Source of the DNA: Neocallimastix lanati (nom. inval.)
Lineage: Eukaryota; Neocallimastigomycota; Neocallimastigomycetes; Neocallimastigales; Neocallimastigaceae
Reading direction: 5' to 3'
Assembly: GCA_016946835.1 (NCBI GenBank)
Contig: JACVTC010000016.1
Location: 1,184,501-1,248,500 of the forward strand
DNA: 64,000 nt
A program made the position numbers and the translations under genes. This document shows, one piece after another, positions 1-10,320 of this stretch; within the stretch, counting starts at the first letter, position 1, and the number at the start of each line of letters is the position of its first letter. Below the pieces are notes generated by a model, which saw only the letters and a list, made by a program, of their open reading frames with translations, made no database searches and was not told the DNA's origin.

Positions 1-36
1 ATATAGTTTTTTTTAATATTTAATAATATAAATTAC

Positions 37-85
<49 letters not shown>

Positions 86-596
86 TTTTGTTTAAAAACG
101 AATAATAATAATTTACGTACAAATTAAAAATAATTATTCTTCTATATACCTATAACTATATAAGGCTTATTATTATGATTTTCTCTTAAAACTTTTAAAT
201 ATTATATATATATATTTATATATTGCAATTAAATATTAGGCAAAAGAAAATTAATCTCTAATGGAATTATATATATATAAATATATATTATTTTTAGATA
301 GAAAAATTTAAATAAAATAAAATATTATAATGATAATAAAATTAAAATAAAAATAAATAAATAAATAAATGAATAAATAAATAAGTAAATAAATAAATCA
401 TTAACAAAGTGAAAATAATAAATAAAAATTATTAAAAAATAAAAGTTAATAAAAAATTTATGAATTAAAAAACTATTTATAATTAAAATTTTATTATGTT
501 AATTTTGTTTAAATTATTATTATTTAATATTCTTTTATGGTATATAAAATTAAATTTATTTATTTAAATATCATTATTAAATTATTATGTAAAACA
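1..596. other. AT-rich intergenic sequence, no gene seen
   Basis: This stretch is nearly pure A/T, with a T homopolymer at about 47-82 and a TAAA microsatellite at about 350-400. I see no reading frame or structured motif in it. Confidence 0.7.
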
Positions 597-742
597 ATGT
601 ACTATAATTTTGGAAATAAATAAAAGCAATTATAGAGATCAGTATCTACTTTTATGTACTGTTAATAATGACAATAAATATTATTATGTTCTTATTGGAC
701 AAATAATATTTATTTTTTTTATTAATTCCATATTTTTTTATG
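597..742 (+). repeat. REP repeat, left part, interrupted by the MULE
   Basis: The segment reading TTGGACAAATAATATTTAT followed by TTAATTC matches the REP copies near 12.4, 13.1, 20.5 and 21.2 kb. The match breaks off at the MULE left end. It resumes at about 7291 with the continuation expected from intact copies (AATAAATAAATAAAGATTAA, then ATTGCGGCT). Confidence 0.7.
734..742. repeat. candidate 9-bp target-site duplication, left
   Basis: TTTTTTATG lies directly before the element and again at 7291-7299 directly after it. Nine bases is the usual MULE duplication size. Low complexity alone could give this match, but the flanking REP sequence is collinear across the two sites, which supports it. 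Confidence 0.6.
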
Positions 743-895
743 GATGGTCCAAAACGCCAATTTTTTTTTTGAAATTTTAATAAGCCATCTATTTATTTGT
801 GGCTTTTAAAATTTATGTTATTACGCCATAAAATTTAATATAATTTTAAGTAAAAAAGAAATAAATGTATAAATAAATAAGTAAATAAATAAATA
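743..895 (+). repeat. MULE left outer terminal inverted repeat
   Basis: It begins GGTCCAAAACGCCAAT and continues through GCCATCTATTTATTTGTGGC to an ACGCCATAAAA motif near 822. The first 16 bases match the far right end (7284). The subterminal part matches the inner right block that ends near 6146. Confidence 0.65.
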
Positions 896-1434
896 AATAA
901 AAATTAAAAAGGTCAATAAAAAATAAAATATTTTTATATAATTTTTTTTTTTTTTTGACAATCATGTTATAAGGAAAATGATAAATAATTATTTTCCTTA
1001 TAACCTTGTTTTTATATATTTTATTATTAATATTTCTATTATATTTTTATATTTTATATTTTATTATTGATATTATATTTTTATATTATTCTATTAATAT
1101 TATATTTTTATATTTTTAAATTTTTATATTTTATTATTAATATCAATATAATATTTTAATATTTTATTATTAAAAAATTTTATTTTATAAATTTATATTT
1201 AAATTAATATAATTTAAAATATTAATTTTTTATATTATAACTAAAACTTTAGTTGTTATTATAACATCTTAATAATAGGATTAAACCTTTTATTTTATAT
1301 ATAATTAATAAAATATTAAATAATAATAAAAATTACAAAATAATATTTTTATAAGACTTAAATTATAACTGTAAATTGAAATTTCAAAAATTAGAATTTG
1401 CTGTTCACATTTCAATTACTATTTATATATTACC

Positions 1435-1930
1435 GCAACCGTATTGTAGAGATATATATATAGGTTTTTTACACATATGAATTCACATGTCTATCCCATA
1501 TTATATATATGGGCGTGTAAAGAACATATATACTTTGGTATATATATCTTATACTATATCAGTACGACGTCGGCGCTCCAAATTCTAAGTAGAGGTAGCT
1601 CCAGTAGACATATCTTGCCAAATAACATCCATGCCATCCCATAGAAATTGAACTCGTAACCCTCTCAGTATAGGCTATACAACTATACTAGGATGCTATG
1701 TGTGATCAAATATAGAGATTAAATACGTGGCAATCCAATAATGGTAGGAGCGGAATTAATACTTACCTGAAATTGTGCCATTATAACCCCTTTACCCTTT
1801 CTCCAAACCCTATCGGGAAAATCAGATCAAGAATAGATACCAGCAGGGGTTGGCTGGACACCAGATGATTATTAAGTCCGCCACATAACAACCAGTAGAA
1901 AGCCCAGTTCTACTTTATGGGGAAGTTGCA
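1435..1930. other. GC-richer block inside the MULE, origin unknown
   Basis: This is about 500 bp of complex sequence between the two left TIR-like blocks, clearly richer in G/C than its surroundings. It starts with a foldable segment (1450-1550; CCCATAT pairs with ATATGGG, and TTTACAC with GTGTAAA). The minus strand at about 1620-1700 resembles a decayed tRNA, with TAGTATAGTTG like an A box and GAGTTCAATTTC like a B box. An 11-base ATACTTACCTG at about 1758 equals the conserved U1 snRNA 5' end, or read on the minus strand a perfect CAG|GTAAGTAT splice donor. I found no long reading frame. It could be a tRNA-derived SINE, a captured exon or an snRNA relic. Confidence 0.4.
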
Positions 1931-1932
1931 TT

Positions 1933-2078
1933 ACGCCAATTTTTTTCACGTGATATATATAAATTTGTGGCTATGGCTATATTATACTACATAATATTAT
2001 TTTATTGTATTATTTTGTTATTTCAATTTTTAAATTAATTATTAAGTGAATAATTAAATAAATCATATAATGGTTAGA
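1933..2078 (+). repeat. inner left TIR-like block of the MULE
   Basis: It begins ACGCCAATTTTTTTCACGTG and runs to AATGGTTAGAT near 2078. It is an inverted match to 7133-7276 (ATCTAACCAT through CACGTGAAAAGATTGGCGT), including the shared AAGTGAATAATTAAATAAAT core. The repeat is therefore about 145 bp long on each side. Confidence 0.7.
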
Positions 2079-2571
2079 TTTTTTGATTTTAATTCTTTTT
2101 TTTAATAATAATTCTTTTATTTAAATGTTATTAAAAATATAAATATTATTAATTATTTTACTTAAATGTTATTAATAAAAAAAAAAACATAAAAATATAA
2201 ATGTTTTTAATAATAATTCTTTTACTTAAATGTTATTAAAAATATAAAACTAATAATTATAATTTTTTTATTTAAATTTTATTAATAAAAAATTATATAA
2301 AATTACAAATGTTATTAAAAATATAAATTTTATTAATAATAATTCTTTTCTTTTAAAAATTATTAAGCGAAATAATAATTATAATGATAAAACTATAAAT
2401 TATACATTGTATTTGAATATTTATTAAAACTGTATAAATTTAATATGCTTTATAAATTAAATTATTGAATGACAGAATTCTGATTATTTCATTTGGTCAT
2501 TCCTCATTTCTTAATTATTTATTATAAAGTAATATTTATATTATATTATTTAAATTAGTTAAACAATCAAA

Positions 2572-3960
2572 CTACAAATTAATAATTTTATTTCTATCAC
2601 ATTTAGCATCAATTAACTTGGCTTCAATACTTTTGAAGCGTTCAATTAAGACACTGATTTCATTAGCTTTATTTATTGCTCTTTTTTTTATTTTCCAAAT
2701 TCCTCTTATTTTTCTTTGATAATCATAATATAATAAATGTTCAAGTTCATTTAATTTATCTATTAATTCATAAAAAGATGGTTTTGTTGGAAATAAATTA
2801 TTTAAATAATTATTGAGTGATTCTGAGGCATTGTTTGTTATATGTTCTATATTATTATAATAATTCCAAAATTTCATATCATAATCAATTAAATATGTTT
2901 TATAAAAATATTCTAAAAATTTTAAAAATTGACAATAATTATTTTTAATGGATTTAATTTTAATTATAACATAAATATCAAATATATATTCAGGATTTAT
3001 AAATGGTAAATTTGAAATAGCTTTATAATAAATAAATATATTATTATTATTTTTTACTTCATTATAGCATAATTTATTTTTTTTAATTTCTAGTGATTTT
3101 TTATAATGCCAAATGCAATATTTAATATTTGTATTAGGAAATATTGTTTTTGTTGCTTTAGATATGACCCTTTCAAAATCACAATGCAAATTTTTTGGTT
3201 CAATTCTAATATTATTGTTACATGTATTAGCATTTTTTTTCAATTTTTCAAATAACATTTTATATGTTTCTTGTTCTTTATTTTTTAATATTGCAAAAGA
3301 AGTAGTGTAAAAACTATCTAATTCTTTAGCATAAGTTCTTGTAATAAATACTTGATAACTAAATTTAAGGGCAATAAAAAATGTACTATCAACAAATATA
3401 TCATCATTATATTCCTTAAATAATTTTGCTTGAAAAGGGGATTGAAAAATTATTAAATTAGAATTTTTGAATATCATAAAATTTTCACCTCGCTTTGTTT
3501 TATAATATTCAGATTCACTTGGAATTTCAGCAAATGTTGTTACATTGGATGGTAGTTTTTTATTTAAATTTCTTGATATTTGGGATTTAATTGAATTATA
3601 TTCTGGACATATAAGTCCCATTTCTTTAGAAATTTTATTATATAGGGGTTTTATTTTTATACCAAAAGGAATTGAACTTTTTTCAATTCCATCTTTAATT
3701 TTATGTTTCATTATAGATAGGGATACATCGTATTCATTTTCAGGATGATTATGTGAACTATTATACTTTAAAATTTCTTTCTTATCATTTAAAATAATAA
3801 AAGATTTACATTTATTTATTTTTTTATATTCTGTACATTTATACACTTTGGAATTATCTTTTCTTTTATATGAAAAATTAAATTTATATTTTTTATTAAT
3901 AATAATTTGTTCTTTTCCTTTGTTGGATTCACTTATATCAATAATTAAATTTTCTTCCAT
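2572..3960 (-). CDS. MULE transposase with FLYWCH zinc finger
   Basis: This 462-residue protein is the predicted transposase that cuts and pastes the surrounding element. Residues about 24-73 form a FLYWCH-type zinc finger (C42, C51 and the HNHPE motif at 70-74), a DNA-binding module typical of MULE transposases. The catalytic RNase-H-like domain follows. D191 lies in VDSTFF, D261 in HCDFE, then CIWH at 282-285, and the third acidic residue is E380 in the TNNASESLNNYL motif. All three acidic residues are present and there is no internal stop, so it looks full length. The ATG at 3960 is the first in frame before the finger. It lies between inverted repeats, as expected for an autonomous copy. 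FLYWCH-MULE proteins of this size are common in anaerobic fungi. The family call is firm; activity is unknown. Confidence 0.9.
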   Translation of the reverse strand: MEENLIIDISESNKGKEQIIINKKYKFNFSYKRKDNSKVYKCTEYKKINKCKSFIILNDKKEILKYNSSHNHPENEYDVSLSIMKHKIKDGIEKSSIPFGIKIKPLYNKISKEMGLICPEYNSIKSQISRNLNKKLPSNVTTFAEIPSESEYYKTKRGENFMIFKNSNLIIFQSPFQAKLFKEYNDDIFVDSTFFIALKFSYQVFITRTYAKELDSFYTTSFAILKNKEQETYKMLFEKLKKNANTCNNNIRIEPKNLHCDFERVISKATKTIFPNTNIKYCIWHYKKSLEIKKNKLCYNEVKNNNNIFIYYKAISNLPFINPEYIFDIYVIIKIKSIKNNYCQFLKFLEYFYKTYLIDYDMKFWNYYNNIEHITNNASESLNNYLNNLFPTKPSFYELIDKLNELEHLLYYDYQRKIRGIWKIKKRAINKANEISVLIERFKSIEAKLIDAKCDRNKIINL

Positions 3961-4404
3961 TTCTATATTTTTATAAATATTTTTTAATTATATAATTATA
4001 ATTATTATATTAATTATCCAATATTATTCGTAATATTAATTTTGAAAAATTAGTTTTTCAATTATTTGTAAAATAAATAAATAAATAAATAAATAATGTA
4101 ATAATATAAGTACAAGTATATAAAATAAAATAAATATTAAATGTAATATTATAAAAGTACAAGTATATATAATAAAATAAATATTTATTATTTTTTTTTT
4201 GTTAAAGAATATTAAAGACAATTTATTTTTAAAAATAAAATGTTTTATTTAATTATATATGTTAGAAAGCAAAAAATCATTTATATTTAATGAGATTATT
4301 AACTACCAATAATATTAAACATCATTAATTGAATATAATAAAAATGTAAAAAATTTTCATTTCGAAAACATTGATCTTTAATATTCTTTAATAAAAATTA
4401 ATAA

Positions 4405-5970
4405 TAAATATTTATTTTATTTTATTTTATTTTATATTAGATACTTATTTTATTTTATTCAATCTGTACTTTATTTTTAATATTCTACTATTTATTTTAT
4501 TTTATTTTATTTTATTTTATTTTTATTAATACTTTATTCTTTTATATTACTTCATTATTTATTTTATTTTATTTTATTTTATTTTATTTTATTTTATTTT
4601 ATTTTATTTTATTTTATTTTATTTTATTTTATTTTATTTTATTTTATTTTATTTTATTTTATTTTATTTTATTTTATTTTATTTTATTTTATTTTATTTT
4701 ATTTTATTTTATTTTATTTTATTTTATTTTATTTTATTTTATTTTATTTTATTTTATTTTATTTTATTTTATTTTATTTTATTTTATTTTATTTTATTTT
4801 ATTTTATTTTATTTTATTTTATTTTATTTTATTTTATTTTATTTTATTTTATTTTATTTTATTTTATTTTATTTTATTTTATTTTATTTTATTCAATCTG
4901 TAATTTATATTCACATTCTACTTTTATTTTATTTTATTTTATTTTATTTTATTTTATTTTATTTTATTTTATTTTATTTTATTTTATTTTATTTTATTTT
5001 ATTTTATTTTATTTTATTTTATTTTATTTTATTTTATTTATTCAATCTGTACTTATATTTATATTCTACTATTTATTTTATTTTATTTTATTTTATTTTA
5101 TTTTATTTTATTTTATTTTATTTTATTTTATTTTATTTTATTTTATTTTATTTTATTTTATTCAATCTGTAATTTATATTCACATTCTACTTTTTATTTT
5201 ATTTTATTTTATTTTATTTTATTTTATTTTATTTTATTTTATTCAATCTGTAATTTATATTCACATTCTACTATTTATTTTATTTTATTTTATTTTATTT
5301 TATTTTATTTTATTTTATTTTATTTTATTTTATTTTATTTTATTTTATTTATTCAATCTGTACTTATATTTATATTCTACTATTTATTTTATTTTATTTT
5401 ATTTTATTTTATTTTATTTTATTTTATTTTATTTTATTTTATTTTATTTTATTTTATTTTATTTTATTTTATTTTATTCAATCTGTAATTTATATTCACA
5501 TTCTACTTTTTATTTTATTTTATTTTATTTTATTTTATTTTATTTTATTTTATTTTATTTTATTCAATCTGTAATTTATATTCACATTCTACTATTTATT
5601 TTATTTTATTTTATTTTATTTTATTTTATTTTATTTTATTCAATCTGTAATTTATATTCACATTCTACTATTTATTTTATTTTATTTTATTAAATACGTA
5701 CTTTATATTCATATTCTACTATTTATTTTATTTTATTTTATTCAATCTGTACTTTATATTTAATATTCTACTATTTATTTTATTTTATTTTATTTTATTT
5801 TATTTTATTTTTATTAATACTTTATTCTTTTATATTACTTCACTATTTATTTTATTTTATTTAATTTTATTTTATTTTATTTTATTTTATTTTATTTATT
5901 TTATTTTATTTTATTCAATCTGTACTTTATATTTAATATTCTACTATTTATTTTATTTTATTTTATTTTA
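4405..5970. repeat. TTTTA pentanucleotide array with about 12 recurring spacers
   Basis: About 1.5 kb of (TTTTA)n is interrupted about a dozen times by a nearly constant spacer, TTCAATCTGTAATTTATATT followed by CACATTCTACTATTT or a close variant. Spacers lie near 4460, 4892, 5040, 5161, 5243, 5350, 5477, 5563, 5640, 5690, 5731 and 5915. The spacer plus its pentamer tract is the repeating unit, with tract lengths from about 15 to more than 300 bp. It lies in the MULE interior and does not encode protein. Confidence 0.9.
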
Positions 5971-5999
5971 TATATTTTTATTATTATATTCTTTATTTA

Positions 6000-6146
6000 T
6001 TTATCTATTTATTTATTAATTTATACATTTATTTATTTTAAAATTAATTGTATTATAATTTTTTATGGCGTTAACAAAAAATTTTACAAGCCATTAAAAA
6101 TAAATGGCGTATTGAAAATTTGTATTTTAAAAATTGGCGAAATGAA
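6000..6146 (-). repeat. inner right TIR-like block of the MULE
   Basis: Reading the minus strand from 6146 gives TTCATTTCGCCAATTTTTAA, then a GCCATTTATTTTTAATGGC stretch and AACGCCATAAAA. This parallels the left outer block from 751. Its outermost bases are closer to the inner left block (CATTACGCCAAT) than to GGTCCAAAACGCC. Confidence 0.6.
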
Positions 6147-7132
6147 CCACATTCCTACTTTATATGCTAAAAAATGCTATATATATTTGTTGTTTTAAAA
6201 AGACTTAAAAGTTAATAATTTAATTAGATTATAATATAAATAAAATAAATAATTAATTCTTAAATTCTTTATTAGTATATATTAAAAAAAAATAATTAAT
6301 ATTAATTTAGAATAAATAAATAATTAAATTTTTTTTATATACATTAAATAAATAATTTATTTTTAAATAATAAAAATAAAAATATTTTCATATATACTTT
6401 ATGTATTTGTTTTTTTTTTAAAAAAATCAAAAGAAAAAGAAGTAATTAAAATACTTTTTATCTTTTTAAAAAAATTGAATATTTAATTGTTCAGAATTAA
6501 TATTAAAAAATAATATTTAGATAATTAATATTGTGGTTTGAATGTTTAACTAATTTAAATAATATTTTATAAATATTATTTTATAATAAATAATTATGAA
6601 ATGACAGAGGAATTTCCAAAAGAAAAAATCATTAAAATTCTTTCATATAAAAACTTATAATTAAATTTATTAATTAAAATTTTATAATTATTAAAAAGTT
6701 AAAATGTTTATATACTTAATAAAATTTATGTAGTTTAAATAAATATTCTATAATTTTATTATTATAATTAATTTTATTAATAATTGTTTAAATATTTTAA
6801 TTATATTTTTTTTTAAAATAAATAATCCTATATTTTTATATTTTATTATTAATATCAATATTATATTTTTATATTTTTATTTTTTATTATTAATATTTAT
6901 AATTAATTTTATTAATAATTGTTTAAATATTTTATTAATATTTTTATTAAATAAATAAATCTATATAATTGTTAAAGTATTTTATTAATATTTTTTTTAA
7001 ATAAATAAATCTATATAATTGTTAAAGTATTTTATTAATATTTTTTTTTTTTTTTTTTTTTACAAAAAATAAACCTTTTAATTGTTTGAATATTTTATTT
7101 TTTTTTTTTTTTGTAAAAAAATATTTATTTTT

Positions 7133-7290
7133 ATCTAACCATTATAATTTATTTAATTATTCACTTAATAAATTTTAAGAATTTTATAATAAATTAATAA
7201 TACAACAAAATAGTATCATATAACTATTAATTTAAAAAGCCTCAAAATTTGATATATCACGTGAAAAGATTGGCGTTTTGGACCTCTCCC
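7133..7290 (-). repeat. MULE right outer terminal inverted repeat
   Basis: It ends with ATTGGCGTTTTGGACC (to 7284) and a few further bases. Its outer 16 bases mirror the left end at 746. Its body mirrors the inner left block 1933-2078. Confidence 0.7.
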
Positions 7291-7380
7291 TTTTTTATGT
7301 TATATAAAAAATATTCATGTAATTAATAAATGAATAAATAAATAAAGATTAAAGTTTATAATAATTGCGGCTATAAAAAA
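7291..7380 (+). repeat. REP repeat, right part after the MULE
   Basis: It begins with the second TTTTTTATG and continues ATATTCATGTAATTAATAAA to ATTGCGGCTATAAAA. The reverse complement of 18190-18270 gives the same sequence uninterrupted. Confidence 0.7.
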
Positions 7381-7454
7381 AATAAAATTAAATAAAAATA
7401 ATGCCATAGATCATAGTAGAATATACAAAAAAAAAAAAAAAAAAAATTTTTTTA

Positions 7455-7640
7455 ATAATTTCCAATAAAAATAATTAAATTTATTTATTTATTTATTTAT
7501 TTATTAATTAATTACATATATATTATTAAAAACAGGAAGTTAATAAAAAATAATACTATTTGTCAAATTTGAACGTAATAATATTTTAAGTAGTAATGTG
7601 AAAATAGCGATATACGAAATAAAGTGTATAAATATATTCA
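7455..7640 (-). repeat. REP repeat copy, partial
   Basis: It contains ATTTATTTATTTATTAATTA, ACATATATATTATT and GTATAAATATATTCATAAAA in the order of the reverse-oriented copies at 17.6 kb, but lacks the GC-richer core. Confidence 0.55.
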
Positions 7641-7688
7641 TAAAAAAATTATTAATCAATATTATTTATATATATTATAAAATTTAAC

Positions 7689-7719
<31 letters not shown>

Positions 7720-7724
7720 TTAAA

Positions 7725-7985
7725 GCCGCAATTATTGCGAACTTTAATCTTTATTTATTTATTCATTTATTAATTACATGAATATTTTTTATTTTACAAA
7801 AAAAAAAAAAAAAAAAAAAAAAAGAATTAAAAAAAAAAATAATATTTATTAAGAATAAAATGATATTTAAAATAGTAAAGATAAAAATAAATAATAAAGT
7901 GTATAAATAAATTCAGAAAAAAGTTCATACGCAACGAACCTCATTTCATAATTGATTAGGATTTGAATTGACTATTCACTACATT
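7725..7985 (-). repeat. REP repeat copy
   Basis: It runs from GCCGCAATTATTGCGAACTT through a long A tract to GCAACGAACCTCATTTC and AGGATTTGAATTGACTATTC. It is nearly the same as 18190-18490. Confidence 0.65.
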
Positions 7986-7999
7986 ATTTGGTTTTAGTT

Positions 8000-8660
8000 T
8001 TTATAATAATAATAATAATATATATATATATAATAAAAATGGAAATAGTTTTGATATAAGTTATATCAAAACTATCTCTAATTTTATTATATTTACTAAT
8101 AGATTATTTAGTTTTTACAATAATAGTAGTAAATTAGAAAGTTTAACTTTATATATATAAAAAAGATATGTATAATATATTAAAAGGACATAATTACTAA
8201 CAATTATTTTAAAATTTGTAATATTTTTATATAAAAACACTTTATTGATTTTAATGGTACACATACTTAATTATATATATATATATATATTATATGATTT
8301 TAAATTTATTAATTTTTTTTTCAAAATTATTCAAAAATATCTTGTAAAATTGATATAAAAAGTAAAATAAAAGATAGCAAAATTTCATATAAGCATTACG
8401 TTAATAATTTAGATATAAAAAATATTAATTAGATATTAATTATTAAATAATATTATTAATAAAAAAAAAAAAAAGATTTAATAAAAAAGATTTAATACAA
8501 AAGATTTAATATAAAAGATTTTCGATTATTTTTAAAAAAAAATATATAAATATTTATAGATTTAATATATATTTAATTTGTTAATGATTTTCGATATTTT
8601 GAAAAATTATAAATATTGAAAATTATAATTTTTATGTTGTAATTTTTTATTATTTTTTAT
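8000..8660. other. conserved 3' flank of copy A
   Basis: There is no gene here. It contains a perfect small palindrome (ATAGTTTTGATATAA paired with TTATATCAAAACTAT) near 8045. A downstream block is shared with the other A-G copies: an AAAGATAGCAAAA motif, TTACGTTAATAATTTAG, and ATTTTCGATATTTTGAAAAA just after the stop. The same order occurs at 18.5-19.2 kb downstream of copy E. Confidence 0.6.
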
Positions 8661-9173
8661 TCACCAAGCTACTCCACCAAAACTTCCTGGGCTTCTTTGA
8701 TTACCATAAAGACTTTGTCCATACATGCCTTGTTGAGTAGGACCATAAATATTTTGTGGTGGTGGTTGATTGTAAGAAGCGGCTGCTGGCTTTTGCTTCT
8801 TAACCTTCTTCTTTTTCTTAAGTTGTCTTCTAAGAACCCAAAGTCCTCCAAGAACTGCTCCTCCAATTAATAATTTCTTACCAATTCCACGTTCTCCATC
8901 ACCAGCTGGTTCTACTAATCCTCTGCTTTGAGCTTCTTCAATCGTTAAGATATTACCATTTTCATCTTCAATATAATCACCTTCATCATCGGTAACATAT
9001 TCATATTCATCATCATTCTCACTTTGGATATTACCATTACCAAATTTACCATATGGATTGAAACCTCCATTAGCAAAAGCACCTGGAGGAGGCATTCCTC
9101 CTTGGTATCCTTCTTGGTATCCTCCTTGTTGATATGGTTGGAAACCACCTCCTGGTTGTGGCATTTGATACAT
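8661..9173 (-). CDS. family copy A: Pro/Gly/Tyr-rich acidic protein with one hydrophobic helix
   Basis: This 170-residue protein is of unknown function. Residues 1-45 are rich in Gln, Gly, Pro and Tyr (MYQMPQPGGG, YQQGGYQ). Residues about 52-85 are acidic (DDEYEYVTDDEGDYIED), ending in EEAQSRGLVEP. Residues about 92-112 form a short helix, RGIGKKLLIGGAVLGGLWVL, with a GGxxxGG glycine pattern. A KKKKKVKKQK block follows, then a tail with PPPQNIYG and the end FGGVAW. The helix is about 14-15 hydrophobic residues, short for a plasma-membrane span and framed by lysines. That could suit an ER or organelle outer membrane (inference). It faces copy B, with a TATA box about 95 bp upstream. Near-identity with B-G supports coding. 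Confidence 0.88.
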   Translation of the reverse strand: MYQMPQPGGGFQPYQQGGYQEGYQGGMPPPGAFANGGFNPYGKFGNGNIQSENDDEYEYVTDDEGDYIEDENGNILTIEEAQSRGLVEPAGDGERGIGKKLLIGGAVLGGLWVLRRQLKKKKKVKKQKPAAASYNQPPPQNIYGPTQQGMYGQSLYGNQRSPGSFGGVAW

Positions 9174-9263
9174 TTTTATTTATTTAATTATTCTTTGTGT
9201 TTTAATAATTTGTTTCTGGTATATATAAAAATTAATAATTACTTTTAAAAGTTTATTTTTCCT

Positions 9264-9272
9264 CTATTTATA
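9264..9272 (-). promoter_or_regulatory. TATA box of copy A
   Basis: The minus strand reads TTATAAATAGAGG about 95 bp before the ATG. The same box, at the same distance, precedes copies B, C, D, F and G. Confidence 0.7.
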
Positions 9273-9464
9273 AGTATTAATAAGTTTATATTTTAATAAT
9301 TTTTATTTAGATTTTGACTTTGGTATATCTTTCTTATTGAATATTAAATCAATAATAAATAAAAAAAAATAAAATAAAATAAAATTAAAATAAAAATACT
9401 TTCAATTTATACATTTTTTTTTTTAATTCACATTTTAAAATATCTTGATAATATTAATAATTTA

Positions 9465-9560
9465 ATTTTTCTATGTAAATTCTATAAGCATATAATGATC
9501 ATAATTATTTATTAATAGAGAAAAAATTTTTTTCACTGTAATATATTGGAATGTTCATAG
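9465..9560 (-). promoter_or_regulatory. conserved upstream module of copy A
   Basis: A block around TATGATCATTATATGC and CTATGTAAATTCTATAAGC (minus-strand sense TTATAGAATTTACATAG) recurs about 290-390 bp upstream of every copy A-G. It is a candidate regulatory region or simply shared ancestry. Confidence 0.5.
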
Positions 9561-9609
9561 TATTTATTCTATTTTTAAAAATAGAATAAATACTATGAAC
9601 ATTCCAATA
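9544..9609. repeat. perfect 66-bp palindrome in the A/B divergent promoter region
   Basis: Each arm is 33 bp with no loop (TATTGGAATGTTCATAGTAT running to CTATTTTT, then its exact reverse complement). An identical palindrome sits at 14786-14851 between C and D. Confidence 0.9.
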
Positions 9610-9959
9610 ACTTATAAAAAATATATATATGTATATATAAAAATATAATAATATTTAAAAATAATATTAATTAAATATCATATTCTAAGAATTTATAATG
9701 TAAAAATTATAATAATAAAATAAATTTTAAATGAAATGTATTACAATAATTATTGTAATGTAATAAAATGTAATAAAGTAATAATAATTTTTAATATTGG
9801 TATTAATAATATTAAAAATAATATATTCTATATATTTATAAATCATAATAAATTTAAATAATTAAAAAAATTTAAATAAACTAAAAACAATGATATAATA
9901 ATTGATTAGTAGAATCTACCAAGAAAATTTTAATCATAAATGAAAATAATAAATTTTAT

Positions 9960-10320
9960 TTTTTTATTCATTTATTTTATTCATTTATTTTTACTTTATA
10001 TATGTAATTATTGAGAACTTTAACTTTATTTATTTATTTATTAATTACATATATATTATTTAAAAACACCAAGTTAATAAAAGCAATATTCAAAATATAG
10101 TCTACAAATAAATTCAAAAAAAAAAAAAAAAAAAAAAAATACATATGTAACGAACATCACTTCCAGATTGATCGGTGTCTGCTTAAAAAGTATTCTTATT
10201 CTGGATTAGATTTTGAATTGACTCTCTGAAAGAAGTTATAGTTTTTTCCTTCAGATGCAATAAATTGTTTAAGTAAAATTACTTTTATTTATAATTTTTT
10301 TTTTATTTATTTAATTCGCA
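9960..10320 (-). repeat. REP repeat copy
   Basis: The reverse-oriented copy carries ACGAACATCACTTCCAGATT, CTTATTCTGGATTAGATTTT and GAATTGACTCTCTGAAAG. Nearly the same sequence is at 15175-15560, within the duplicated segment. Confidence 0.7.

Larger units (their letters stand above)
743..7290 (-). mobile_element. MULE-type DNA transposon, about 6.5 kb, apparently whole
   Basis: Outer ends are inverted copies: GGTCCAAAACGCCAAT at 746-761 and its reverse complement at 7269-7284. A 9-bp duplication TTTTTTATG flanks the element. Inside are an intact-looking FLYWCH/MULE transposase on the minus strand (2572-3960), a large TTTTA array (about 4405-5970) and a GC-richer block (1435-1930). Two further internal TIR-like blocks at 1933 and 6146 make the structure composite. 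The extra bases outside GGTCC differ on the two sides (3 versus 6), so the exact ends are uncertain by a few bases. The element sits in a pre-existing REP copy, so it arrived after REP spread. Confidence 0.75.

Noticed and set aside
1621-1700. True tRNA gene on the minus strand
   Set aside because: A- and B-box-like motifs are present, but D, anticodon and T stems do not pair properly and no standard anticodon loop is formed.
3113-3748. Two plus-strand frames of 65-67 codons
   Set aside because: Antisense shadows of the MULE transposase.
4405-5970. CRISPR-like arrangement of spaced repeats
   Set aside because: Here the spacer is constant and the tract between is a pentamer microsatellite of variable length, in a eukaryotic transposon.
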